Below are positions 15,479-22,374 of a stretch of DNA of 22,374 nucleotides, piece by piece. The notes under the pieces are model-generated. The model saw nothing but the letters and a program-made list of their open reading frames with translations, was not told the origin of the DNA and searched no databases. Source of the DNA: SBBG01 sp033717875 (lineage in GTDB: Bacteria; Pseudomonadota; Gammaproteobacteria; Ga0077554; Ga007554); assembly GCA_033717875.1 (NCBI GenBank), contig JADDKJ010000048.1, forward strand, positions 1 through 22,374, in the 5' to 3' direction. A program made the position numbers and the translations under genes. Within the stretch, counting starts at the first letter, position 1, and each line of letters starts with the position of its first letter.

Positions 15479-17220
15479 TACGGCGCCGCCTGCCCGGGGC
15501 GCATCACGCCCCCCGCTTGCGGCGCGCCGCCGCCATGGGTGAAGGTATGGGACAGATACTCGGGAGGCTCGACGCCCATCATCTGGTAAAGATTGGCAAG
15601 ATGCAGGCGGAACAGGCGTTCGAAATCGCTCACGGTGGCGGCGGGATTGTAATCACCGAACCACCAGAACCAGTCGGAGCCCTCGCAAACCGCCAGTTGA
15701 CGCTCGGCCAGCGCGAGCTGCTCACCGGCGAGACGCCCGCTCGAAACCGCCTTGTCGAAGGCCCGCTTGGCATCGCCCAGCATATCCCAGCCGCGGTTCT
15801 TGTCCGTACTGCCGATCCAGGTGGAGAAGGTGCCATACACCCAACTGCCCGCCACCAGTTTCGGCAATGTCCGCACCGGAACCTTGGCTTCCAGACACCC
15901 GGAAAAAGTGGTCAATTCAAAGCGCGGATGCTCGGCCAGGCGGCGATACAGCGCGCTGAGAAAGTAATAGCCATTCTCTGGATAGTATTCCCAGGCATTC
16001 TCGCCATCGAGAATGATGGAGGCCACGCCACCCGAGCCTGCGCAGGTCGTGGCGATGTTTTCCAGGTGATGAACCAGATTGGCTACCGCATCGTCGGCGT
16101 GCCAGTCGCTGTAGGTAAAACCGATCATGTCCGACAGCCCGTCATCGCGAAAAAAACAGGCGATTTTGTCTTTGCCGGCACCCTTCCCCAGAGCATAAGG
16201 GTGATGCAGACACTCGCTAACCGCCATCGGTTCGCCCGTCCTTTCGCCTTCTTTGACACCAGAGACGGGGGACAAACTGTTATGCAGCACGCTGCTGCCG
16301 GTGGCGACCCAGCGGAAACCATACTCCGCCAGCAATTTCAGCGTCGCGGTGCTCACGCCGCCCTCGGAAGGCCAGCAGCCTTTGGGCTTGAATCCGAAGT
16401 AATGCTCGAAGGTTTCGATGCCGCGCAGAATATGCCAGCGTGCGCGTTCCTCGCCGCCGGGATAACGTGTCAGCTCGGGCAATGGCGCATCGGGCATCGC
16501 CTCTTTCGCCGATTTGATATCGAGCAACAGCGGAACGATGGGGTGAGCATAGGGCGTGACGGACAACTCGACCTGCCCGCGTTGTACCAGCGCCTTATAG
16601 CGCCCGATGATACCCGCCAGCAATTCGCCGATGACGCCGAGCAACTGGCGGCGTTCATGCAGGGTGTAGCCGCCACCCTTTTCGATCAGCGCCTTGACAC
16701 GCGCATCCTGCCGCCGCACCGTCGCGCCCAGCCACGCCAGGTGATACCACACCAGCAGGTCGGCGAGGTATTGATCGCTCATGTAGACAATGGCTTCCGG
16801 CCTGTCGCGGAACCAGGCAGCCATGTCGACCAGCTTGCGATAGAAAGGAAAAGGGTCAATCAGCCGCTTCTCGTTGACGCGCAGACAGGCATGCACCAGA
16901 GCCATGCGCTGTTCCGCCTCCACCGGCAAGGCGGGCTGCGCCAGGGCCGCGAGCAGCGGATCGCGGATCGCCATGGTATCCTGCAGGAAACCCTGCACCT
17001 GCCGCGCGTAGTCATCGATCTGCTCCAGCAGGATCGGCGCGAAATTCACCACCGCGCGCGCTTTCGGCTCGGCCTCCAGGTGCGCCGCCATGTCGACGTA
17101 ATCCTTGGTGGCATGCAGATAGGCCCATGGCAACTGGTATTCGCCACTGACGAAGTCGCGGTAATGCGGCTGGTGCATGTGCCAGTACAGCACCACCTTG
17201 AGACGGGCATCAGCGGACAT
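15478..17220 (-). CDS. Glycoside hydrolase family 57 (alpha-amylase-like)
   Basis: The 580-residue product is a GH57 enzyme acting on alpha-glucans, probably an amylase or glucan-transferring enzyme in the cytoplasm; no signal peptide is seen. The conserved GH57 regions are in order: 'H-M-H-Q-P-H-Y' at 14-20, 'V-T-P-Y-A-H-P-I' at 221-228, the nucleophile region 'G-C-W-P-S-E-G-G' with Glu286, the acid/base region 'F-F-R-D-D-G-L-S-D-M-I-G-F' at 356-368, and 'I-L-D-G-E-N-A-W-E-Y-Y' at 403-413. The C-terminal half carries 'W-V-Y-G-T-F-S-T-W-I-G' and 'D-W-F-W-W-F-G-D'. It overlaps glgC by 11 bp upstream and malQ by 1 bp downstream, so it is made together with them. Family membership cannot separate amylase, branching and transferase activity. 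Confidence 0.92.
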   Translation of the reverse strand: MSADARLKVVLYWHMHQPHYRDFVSGEYQLPWAYLHATKDYVDMAAHLEAEPKARAVVNFAPILLEQIDDYARQVQGFLQDTMAIRDPLLAALAQPALPVEAEQRMALVHACLRVNEKRLIDPFPFYRKLVDMAAWFRDRPEAIVYMSDQYLADLLVWYHLAWLGATVRRQDARVKALIEKGGGYTLHERRQLLGVIGELLAGIIGRYKALVQRGQVELSVTPYAHPIVPLLLDIKSAKEAMPDAPLPELTRYPGGEERARWHILRGIETFEHYFGFKPKGCWPSEGGVSTATLKLLAEYGFRWVATGSSVLHNSLSPVSGVKEGERTGEPMAVSECLHHPYALGKGAGKDKIACFFRDDGLSDMIGFTYSDWHADDAVANLVHHLENIATTCAGSGGVASIILDGENAWEYYPENGYYFLSALYRRLAEHPRFELTTFSGCLEAKVPVRTLPKLVAGSWVYGTFSTWIGSTDKNRGWDMLGDAKRAFDKAVSSGRLAGEQLALAERQLAVCEGSDWFWWFGDYNPAATVSDFERLFRLHLANLYQMMGVEPPEYLSHTFTHGGGAPQAGGVMRPGQAAP

Positions 17221-18478
17221 GATGGATCTCTTGCCCGAGCATTTCCGGCGTCACCAGCACCACGCCGTTCGCCGTCACATGGAAACGTTTGGCATCCTCC
17301 TCCGGGTTCTCGCCGATCACCATGCCTTCGGGAATGCGGCAATTCTTGTCGATCACCGCATTGCGCAAACGGCAATGACGGCCGATCTCGACGCTGGGCA
17401 ACACCACGCAATCCTCAACGCTTGCATAGGAACGGACAAACACGTTTGAAAAGAGCAGAGAATGGCGCACGCGGGCGCCGGAAATGATGCAGCCGCCGGA
17501 CACCATGGAATCCACCGCCATGCCGCGGCGGTCTTCGTCATCGAATACGAATTTGGCCGGGGGCAATTGTTCCTGGTAGGTCCAGATCGGCCATTCCTCG
17601 TCATACAGATTCAACTCGGGGGCCACGCCGATCACCTCCATATTGGCCTGCCAAAAGGCGTCGACCGTCCCCACGTCGCGCCAGTACGCCTGCACATTGT
17701 TCTGCGCATCGCGGAACGGGTAAGCCATGACGCGGTATTTTTCGATGATCGAGGGGATGATGTCCTTGCCGAAATCGTGGCTGGACAATTTATTGTCAGC
17801 GTCCTTGATCAACTGCTCATAAAGAAACTTGGTGTTGAAGACATAGATTCCCATTGATGCCAACGCCATGCCGGGGCGGCCCGGCATGGGCTGCGGATGC
17901 GGCGGTTTCTCGTCGAAGCGCACCACCCGGCCGCCCTCGTCGATAGACATCACGCCGAATGCGCGCGCCTCGTCGAGAGGCACCTCCATGCACCCCACGG
18001 TCATGTCCGCGCCATGCTCGACGTGATGGGCGATCATGGTGCCATAGTCCATCTTGTAGATGTGATCGCCCGCCAGGATCAGCACATAGCTGGGATCGTG
18101 CAGGCGGATGATGTCCAGATTCTGGTAAACCGCATCCGCGGTACCCGCATACCATTCCTCGTGCAAACGCTGCTGGGCGGGAAGAATCTCCACGAACTCA
18201 CCGAATTCGCCGCGCAGGAATCCCCAGCCTTGCTGGATGTGGCGGATCAGCGAATGGGCCTTGTACTGGGTCAACACGCCGATGCGGCGGATGCCGGAAT
18301 TGACGCAATTGGACAATGGAAAATCGATGATGCGGAATTTGCCGGCGAACGGCACCGCGGGCTTGGCGCGCCATTTCGTCAGATCACCAAGACGGCTGCC
18401 GCGCCCTCCCGCAAGAATCAATGCCAGTGTATCCCTGGTCAGACGGCTGATAAAACGCGTCTTATGACTGAAAATCAC
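17210..18478 (-). CDS. glgC: Glucose-1-phosphate adenylyltransferase (GlgC)
   Basis: The 422-residue ADP-glucose pyrophosphorylase makes ADP-glucose from glucose-1-phosphate and ATP, the committed step of bacterial glycogen synthesis. The nucleotide site 'L-A-G-G-R-G-S-R-L-G-D-L-T' is at 22-34, followed by 'R-A-K-P-A-V-P-F' and 'G-K-F-R-I-I-D-F-P-L-S-N'. 'I-L-A-G-D-H-I-Y-K-M-D-Y' holds the catalytic Asp, and 'R-F-D-E-K-P' is also present. A C-terminal left-handed beta-helix region follows ('V-V-L-P-S-V-E-I-G-R-H-C-R-L-R'). Translation starts at GTG with a GGAG/GGGGG stretch upstream. It is the first gene of the glgC-GH57-malQ unit and is divergent from glgB. Allosteric control by glycolytic intermediates is usual for the family. 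Confidence 0.97.
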   Translation of the reverse strand: MIFSHKTRFISRLTRDTLALILAGGRGSRLGDLTKWRAKPAVPFAGKFRIIDFPLSNCVNSGIRRIGVLTQYKAHSLIRHIQQGWGFLRGEFGEFVEILPAQQRLHEEWYAGTADAVYQNLDIIRLHDPSYVLILAGDHIYKMDYGTMIAHHVEHGADMTVGCMEVPLDEARAFGVMSIDEGGRVVRFDEKPPHPQPMPGRPGMALASMGIYVFNTKFLYEQLIKDADNKLSSHDFGKDIIPSIIEKYRVMAYPFRDAQNNVQAYWRDVGTVDAFWQANMEVIGVAPELNLYDEEWPIWTYQEQLPPAKFVFDDEDRRGMAVDSMVSGGCIISGARVRHSLLFSNVFVRSYASVEDCVVLPSVEIGRHCRLRNAVIDKNCRIPEGMVIGENPEEDAKRFHVTANGVVLVTPEMLGQEIHHVR

Positions 18479-18522
18479 AGTACCCCCTGCTCCTTTGCGA
18501 TTTTGTTCACCACGCGAGGAGT

Positions 18523-18551
18523 GTTATCACGATAATTCCGCCAGCTCACAA
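18523..18551 (-). promoter_or_regulatory. Candidate promoter of the glgC-GH57-malQ unit
   Basis: On the minus strand, TTGTGA (18546-18551) and GATAAC (18523-18528) are 17 bp apart, about 45 bp before the glgC start. The match to sigma70 is moderate. It lies just outside the palindromic element at 18583-18765. Confidence 0.35.
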
Positions 18552-18582
18552 GACCGGCCAGAAGACGATTTCCACTCCGATT

Positions 18583-18765
18583 ATCCTAAAAACCTCGGTT
18601 GGAGCCGTAGCGAGAATGACTAAGGCGCTGAAGATGGGCGAGAAAATCGCAAAATATTCCGCAGCCGTAGCCATGCGCTACGGTGAGGACAGATTTTGCG
18701 ATTTTCTCGCGCAGATTCGGTGCATCAGGCATTCTGCAGTAGGCTCCAACCGAGGTTTTTAGGAT
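18583..18765. repeat. Nested palindromic element 2 (183 bp) between glgC and glgB
   Basis: Outer perfect 24-bp inverted repeats at 18583-18606 and 18742-18765 share the core AACCTCGGTTGGAGCC. An inner perfect 18-bp pair is GCGAGAAAATCGCAAAAT at 18638-18655 with its complement at 18693-18710. A central hairpin CCGTAGC-catgc-GCTACGG lies at 18665-18683. The connecting arms are partly complementary, so the whole unit folds as one long hairpin. It fills the middle of the 387-bp gap between the divergent glgC and glgB genes. The remainder of that gap holds the glgC promoter candidate and, on the plus strand near 18785-18811, only a weak promoter-like AT-rich stretch for glgB. Confidence 0.82.
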
Positions 18766-18865
18766 TATGCTAATATCGGTTCTCTAGACAAAAGGCTTTA
18801 TATCATATCATTCCCCTACTGCATACCCGCGAATTCACGGATATCGACCTAAAGACCTGACCGAC

Positions 18866-21070
18866 ATGAGCCACTCAGTTCACACCGCACATCAAACGCC
18901 CGCCACGCTTCCCGGCGATCTACAGAAAATCGCCGAAGCGCGCCATCACGAACCCTTTACCGTGCTGGGCCGGCACATCGAGGGCGATCGCGCACTGATA
19001 CGCGCCTACATCCCCGGCGCCGCCGCTGTTTTCCTGGCCGAGACCGGTCAGCCGCTCGTCCGCATCACCGGCAGTGATTTTTTCGAGTGGCGCGGCACGC
19101 GCGCTGAAACAGCGGAACGCTATCAGCTTCACTGGAGCGACGCATCAGGCCACGCCCATACCGCCTACGATCCTTACTGTTTCCCGCCCCAGCTCTCGCA
19201 TTTCGATCTCGGGCTGTTTTCCGAAGGCAAGCACTGGCACGCCTACCGCTTTCTCGGCGCGCATCCTCATGTCGCTGACAGCGTACACGGCATCCTGTTT
19301 TCCACCTGGGCGCCCAACGCCGGGCGGGTCAGCGTCGTCGGTGACTTCAACCACTGGGATGGCCGCCGCCATCCGATGCACACACGCGGCGACAGCGGCG
19401 TGTGGGAGCTGTTCATCCCCGGCGTCCAGGAAGGCGCGCTGTATAAGTTCGAGATTCGCAACCGCGACTCCGGCACCATCCATCTGAAAGTCGACCCTTA
19501 CGCTCAGCGCTCCGAAGTGCGCCCGGGCACAGCCTCCATCGTCGTCGCCGAACGCGATTACGCCTGGAGCGACGAAGCATGGCTGAAAGCCCGCGCCTCC
19601 AGCGACTGGCTGCACCAGCCGATGTCGATCTACGAGGTGCATCTGGGCTCCTGGCAACGCGACGAATACGGCAACTTCCTCAATTACCGCGAACTCGCCC
19701 ATCGCCTGGTCGATCATGTAAAGCGCACGGGCTTTACGCACATCGAACTGCTGCCCATCACCGAACACCCGCTGGATGCCTCGTGGGGTTACCAGACCAT
19801 CGGCTATTACGCCGCCACCAGCCGCTTCGGCACCCCCGACGACTTCCGTTACTTCGTCGACCATTGCCACCAGCACGGCATCGGCGTGCTGCTCGACTGG
19901 GTACCGGGGCACTTCCCGAAGGATCTGCACGGCCTGGCGCGCTTCGACGGCACCGCCCTGTATGAGCATGAAGACCCGCGCCGCGGCGAACACCGCGACT
20001 GGGGCACGCTGATCTTCAATTACGGACGCAATGAGGTGAAAAACTTCCTCATGTCCAACGCCCTGTTCTGGCTCGAAGAGTTTCACCTCGACGGCCTGCG
20101 CGTCGATGCCGTGGCCTCGATCCTCTACCTCGACTACTCACGCGAACCCGGCGACTGGCTGCCCAACGCCTATGGCGGCAATGAAAATCTTGAAGCCATC
20201 GACTTCCTGCGCGCCGTCAACAATCTCACCCACGAACTGCACCCCGGCACGGTGATCATCGCAGAAGAATCGACCGCCTGGCCGATGGTATCGCGCCCGG
20301 CCTATCTCGGCGGCCTGGGTTTCAGCATGAAGTGGAACATGGGCTGGATGCACGACACCCTGCAATACATGAGCAAGGATCCGGTCCATCGTCATTATCA
20401 TCACGATCACCTGACCTTCGGCCTGCTCTACGCCTTCACCGAAAACTTCGTCCTGCCGTTTTCTCACGACGAGGTGGTGCATGGCAAACAATCCATGCTG
20501 AACAAGATGCCGGGCGACGAATGGCAGAAGTTCGCCAATCTGCGCCTGCTTTACACCTATATGTTCACCTACCCCGGCAAGAAGCTGCTGTTCATGGGCT
20601 GCGAGTTCGGGCAAGGCAACGAATGGGATCACGCCAGCCCGCTCGACTGGTGGGTGCTGGATTATCCCTTGCACCAGGGTATGCAGACGCTGATCGGAGA
20701 TCTCAACCAGCTCTACCGCACCGTGCCCGCGCTGCACCAGCACGACTTCGATCACCATGGCTTCGAGTGGATCGACTGCCACGACGCCACGCAGTCCGTG
20801 CTCAGCTATGTCCGCAAGGACGGCGACGGCTTCGTGCTGGTCGCACTCAATTTCACGCCCATGCCGCGCCACAATTACCGTATCGGCGTACCCGCCGAGG
20901 GCTGGTATCAGGAAATTCTGAACTCTGATTCCAGCTATTATGGCGGCAGCAACACGGGCAACTTCAACGCCGTCCACAGCGAACCGCAACCCTGGATGGG
21001 ACGGCCCTGGTCGATCCAGATCACCTTGCCGCCGCTGGCGGCCGTGGTGTTCAGGCTCTCGAAGGGCTAG
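18866..21070 (+). CDS. glgB: 1,4-alpha-glucan branching enzyme (GlgB)
   Basis: The 734-residue cytoplasmic GH13 enzyme introduces alpha-1,6 branches into glycogen. Residues about 18-115 form the N-terminal CBM48-like module. A second CBM48 follows ('W-A-P-N-A-G-R-V-S-V-V-G-D-F-N-H-W-D-G-R'), as in the long E. coli type. The catalytic residues are D414 in 'L-R-V-D-A-V-A-S', E467 in 'I-I-A-E-E-S-T' and D535 in 'F-S-H-D-E-V-V-H-G-K'. Their spacing matches D405, E458 and D526 of the E. coli enzyme. The start lacks a good Shine-Dalgarno sequence, but the N-terminus looks right. Its TAG stop lies in a CTAG shared with the convergent downstream gene. Confidence 0.97.
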   Translation: MSHSVHTAHQTPATLPGDLQKIAEARHHEPFTVLGRHIEGDRALIRAYIPGAAAVFLAETGQPLVRITGSDFFEWRGTRAETAERYQLHWSDASGHAHTAYDPYCFPPQLSHFDLGLFSEGKHWHAYRFLGAHPHVADSVHGILFSTWAPNAGRVSVVGDFNHWDGRRHPMHTRGDSGVWELFIPGVQEGALYKFEIRNRDSGTIHLKVDPYAQRSEVRPGTASIVVAERDYAWSDEAWLKARASSDWLHQPMSIYEVHLGSWQRDEYGNFLNYRELAHRLVDHVKRTGFTHIELLPITEHPLDASWGYQTIGYYAATSRFGTPDDFRYFVDHCHQHGIGVLLDWVPGHFPKDLHGLARFDGTALYEHEDPRRGEHRDWGTLIFNYGRNEVKNFLMSNALFWLEEFHLDGLRVDAVASILYLDYSREPGDWLPNAYGGNENLEAIDFLRAVNNLTHELHPGTVIIAEESTAWPMVSRPAYLGGLGFSMKWNMGWMHDTLQYMSKDPVHRHYHHDHLTFGLLYAFTENFVLPFSHDEVVHGKQSMLNKMPGDEWQKFANLRLLYTYMFTYPGKKLLFMGCEFGQGNEWDHASPLDWWVLDYPLHQGMQTLIGDLNQLYRTVPALHQHDFDHHGFEWIDCHDATQSVLSYVRKDGDGFVLVALNFTPMPRHNYRIGVPAEGWYQEILNSDSSYYGGSNTGNFNAVHSEPQPWMGRPWSIQITLPPLAAVVFRLSKG

Positions 21071-21300
21071 GCGGACGCGGCCTGCAATCGGCCGCCCACC
21101 TGATTGCACTCGATACACCTTTGGATGAACGAAGCGCACTGATCTTGCGCCTCCTCCATCGTAAGATAAGGTCCGTGGTCGATCCCTTCGCGGGTATGGA
21201 AATACCAGCCCGCGATATTTTCGTCGCTGGACATCACATGGAAAAAACGACTTGAACGCTGAAACGGCTTGGGCCGCGAAGGGAAGAGTTTCTGAAACAT
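21067..21300 (-). CDS. Small DUF6316-like protein
   Basis: This is a 77-residue protein of unknown function. The start at 21300 is chosen because GGAGG lies 8 nt before its ATG; an in-frame ATG at 21315 has no such site. The core 'S-R-F-F-H-V' (17-22) and 'W-Y-F-H-T-R-E-G-I-D-H-G-P-Y' (32-45) resembles what I recall of the DUF6316 family of small gammaproteobacterial proteins. Three cysteines (55, 62, 65) follow. No signal peptide or membrane segment is seen. It is convergent with glgB, overlapping by 4 bp, and divergent from tsaB with an 86-bp gap. A larger reading frame from 21561 would run into tsaB and is not supported. Confidence 0.75.
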   Translation of the reverse strand: MFQKLFPSRPKPFQRSSRFFHVMSSDENIAGWYFHTREGIDHGPYLTMEEAQDQCASFIQRCIECNQVGGRLQAASA

Positions 21301-21386
21301 TTGGATATCCTCCATAATCTTCCGTGTCATCAAAATGACGAACATCGAGCACAAGCAAAAATAATACCGTCCAACCCCGTGACCCA

Positions 21387-22070
21387 ATGAAAATTCTTGC
21401 CATCGACACCTCCACCGAGGCATGTTCCGCCGCATTGTTGATCGACGAAGAAATTCGCGAACGCTATCAGATCGCGCCGCGCGACCACACCCGGCTGATC
21501 CTGCCGATGATCGACGCACTGCTGGCGGAAAGCGGACTGAAACTCGCCGGCCTCGACGCACTGGCTTTCGGCTGTGGACCTGGCGGCTTCACCGGCGTAC
21601 GCATCGCCACAGGCGTGATCCAGGGCCTGGCCTTCGGCTCCGGCCTGCCGGTAACACCGGTATCGTCGCTCGCCGCGCTGGCCCAGGGCACGCACCGGGA
21701 CATCGGCGTCCGGCAAGTACTGGCCGCCATCGATGCGCGCATGGGCGAAGTCTATTGGGGGGCTTATCGCGCGGGAGATGACGGGCTGGTCAGACTGGAA
21801 GGCAGCGAAACCGTCTGCCGGCCAGAACACGCGCCCCTACCCACAGGCCGGGGCTGGTTCGGCGCGGGCACCGGATGGGAGACTTATGAAAAAGAACTCT
21901 GCGCCAGGATGGATGGCACACTGTCTGTTTGGGAGGGGCAACGCCATCCCCGCGCCGAGCATGTCGCATTACTCGGCGCGGATCTGTATCGACGCGGCCT
22001 GGCGGTAGCCGCGGAACAGGTACTGCCGGTGTATCTGCGGGATGAGGTGGCGTGGAAAAAGGGTAATTGA
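21387..22070 (+). CDS. tsaB: tRNA threonylcarbamoyladenosine biosynthesis protein TsaB
   Basis: The 227-residue non-catalytic partner of TsaD is required with TsaE and TsaC to make the t6A37 modification on ANN-decoding tRNAs. The N-terminus 'M-K-I-L-A-I-D-T-S-T-E-A-C-S-A-A-L' is diagnostic of the ASKHA-fold TsaB family. 'F-G-C-G-P-G-G-F-T-G-V-R-I-A' and 'V-S-S-L-A-A-L-A-Q' also match. The length is normal. No clear Shine-Dalgarno sequence precedes the ATG. No partner gene is in the window; the gene is followed by nested palindromic element 3 and an IS end. Confidence 0.95.
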   Translation: MKILAIDTSTEACSAALLIDEEIRERYQIAPRDHTRLILPMIDALLAESGLKLAGLDALAFGCGPGGFTGVRIATGVIQGLAFGSGLPVTPVSSLAALAQGTHRDIGVRQVLAAIDARMGEVYWGAYRAGDDGLVRLEGSETVCRPEHAPLPTGRGWFGAGTGWETYEKELCARMDGTLSVWEGQRHPRAEHVALLGADLYRRGLAVAAEQVLPVYLRDEVAWKKGN

Positions 22071-22080
22071 TCCCGCTATT

Positions 22081-22231
22081 GGAAGCTCTGAATAATTCCA
22101 TCCTGGAATTCTCAGAGCACGAAAAGCAAAAATGCGATTTTTACTTTTCTTCATTTTTCAATCACTTGCCGTGATTGAAAAATGTCGGCACCTCCTTGTG
22201 CCGCGGAACCTCTGAATTATTCAGAGGTTCC
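22081..22231. repeat. Nested palindromic element 3 (151 bp) downstream of tsaB
   Basis: The left end GGAAGCTCTGAATAATTC (22081-22098) is complementary, with one mismatch, to the right end (22214-22231). The right end is itself a perfect 27-bp palindrome (22205-22231, arms GGAACCTCTGAAT). Inside, CATTTTTCAATCAC (22152-22165) pairs perfectly with 22171-22184 around a 5-nt loop TTGCC. A further hairpin GGCAC-ctcctt-GTGCC lies at 22187-22202. It begins 10 bp after the tsaB stop, so it may also end that transcript. Confidence 0.75.
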
Positions 22232-22236
22232 TATTT

Positions 22237-22374
22237 TCTGCCTCTTTTGAAATTTGAGTGGGTAGTCATATAGTAGCGCCCCTGATCAGCCAGTGACCTG
22301 ACCATGATGAGTGAAAAGCTTTTTGAGACAGCCTTGGGCATTACCGAGCCGTGGTACGTAGCGGATGTTGATCT
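22237..22374 (+). mobile_element. Probable left end of an ISL3-family insertion sequence (truncated by window)
   Basis: Directly after element 3 an AT-rich stretch (CTCTTTTGAAATTTGAGTGG, about 22241-22260) resembles an IS terminal repeat. It precedes an open frame starting at 22304 whose product looks like the ISL3 transposase N-terminus. The other end lies outside the window, so the left boundary is approximate and the inverted repeat cannot be checked. Confidence 0.55.
22304..22374 (+). CDS. ISL3-family transposase, N-terminal fragment
   Basis: Only 23 complete codons are visible: 'M-M-S-E-K-L-F-E-T-A-L-G-I-T-E-P-W-Y-V-A-D-V-D'. The pattern 'L-F-x-x-A-L-G-I-x-x-P-W-Y-V-x-x-V-D' is what I recall of the start of ISL3-type DDE transposases. 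The frame is open to the window edge. The start could also be the second ATG at 22307. Whether the gene is intact cannot be seen. Confidence 0.6.
   Translation, partial: MMSEKLFETALGITEPWYVADVD

Noticed and set aside
15415..17487. Plus-strand open frame of 690 codons across the GH57 gene and its flanks
   Set aside because: It is antisense to genes with complete catalytic motifs; GC-rich coding strands commonly give such long shadow frames, and its translation shows no domain.
4669..18765. CRISPR array
   Set aside because: The repeats found are single inverted pairs, not directly repeated units with regular spacers, and no cas gene is present.
21067..21561. Longer form of the small minus-strand gene starting at 21561
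   Set aside because: The added N-terminus overlaps the start of tsaB and is Arg/Ser-rich without pattern; a good ribosome site supports the start at 21300.

Overview
The window is chromosomal DNA with moderately high GC content. It most likely comes from a gammaproteobacterium of the sulfur- or methane-oxidising/Chromatiales-like kind. That placement is inferred from the queA-ampD-ampE order, a Mak-type fructokinase, BtuF/CobS/CobC proteins of proteobacterial type and a bacterial glycogen gene set. No rRNA or phylogenetic marker settles the lineage.

Left part (1-3.7 kb, minus strand): two translationally coupled genes encode paralogous lipoproteins, each with about eight copies of a motif like 'D-x-x-G-N-A-x-A-V-W-x-Q'. 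Neither has a known function that I can assign. Upstream, in the same direction, lie a ROK-family fructokinase (mak-like), a BtuF-type corrinoid-binding protein, a secreted glutathione peroxidase and a coupled cobC-cobS pair for the last steps of cobalamin assembly (3.8-7.9 kb). After a short repeat element come ampE, ampD and queA (8.1-10.6 kb), again minus strand and tightly packed. QueA acts on queuosine tRNA modification, AmpD recycles cell-wall muropeptides and AmpE is its membrane-bound neighbour.

Right part (10.7-21.1 kb): a divergent tRNA-Leu(CAA) gene precedes a storage-polysaccharide region. The alpha-glucan phosphorylase gene glgP and a small membrane-protein gene are on the plus strand. 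A glgC - GH57 glycosidase - malQ unit with overlapping genes is on the minus strand. The branching-enzyme gene glgB runs divergently from glgC. Together they cover ADP-glucose synthesis, branching, phosphorolysis and alpha-glucan rearrangement. Glycogen synthase (glgA) and debranching enzyme (glgX) are not in the window. Then come a small DUF6316-like gene, tsaB (tRNA t6A synthesis) and, at the right edge, the first codons of what looks like an ISL3-type transposase.

The most unusual content is intergenic. Three elements of 150-185 bp (4669-4829, 18583-18765, 22081-22231) have unrelated sequences but the same nested design: long terminal inverted repeats, a second AT-rich inverted repeat inside, and a central short hairpin with a 5-nt loop. 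A separate family of about 27-bp palindromes (GGAAGCTCTGA-like arms) recurs at 141-167, 13974-13999 and at both ends of the third element. A fourth repeat, of the 'GGGTTAGCG...CGCTAACCC' type, lies between cobC and ampE.
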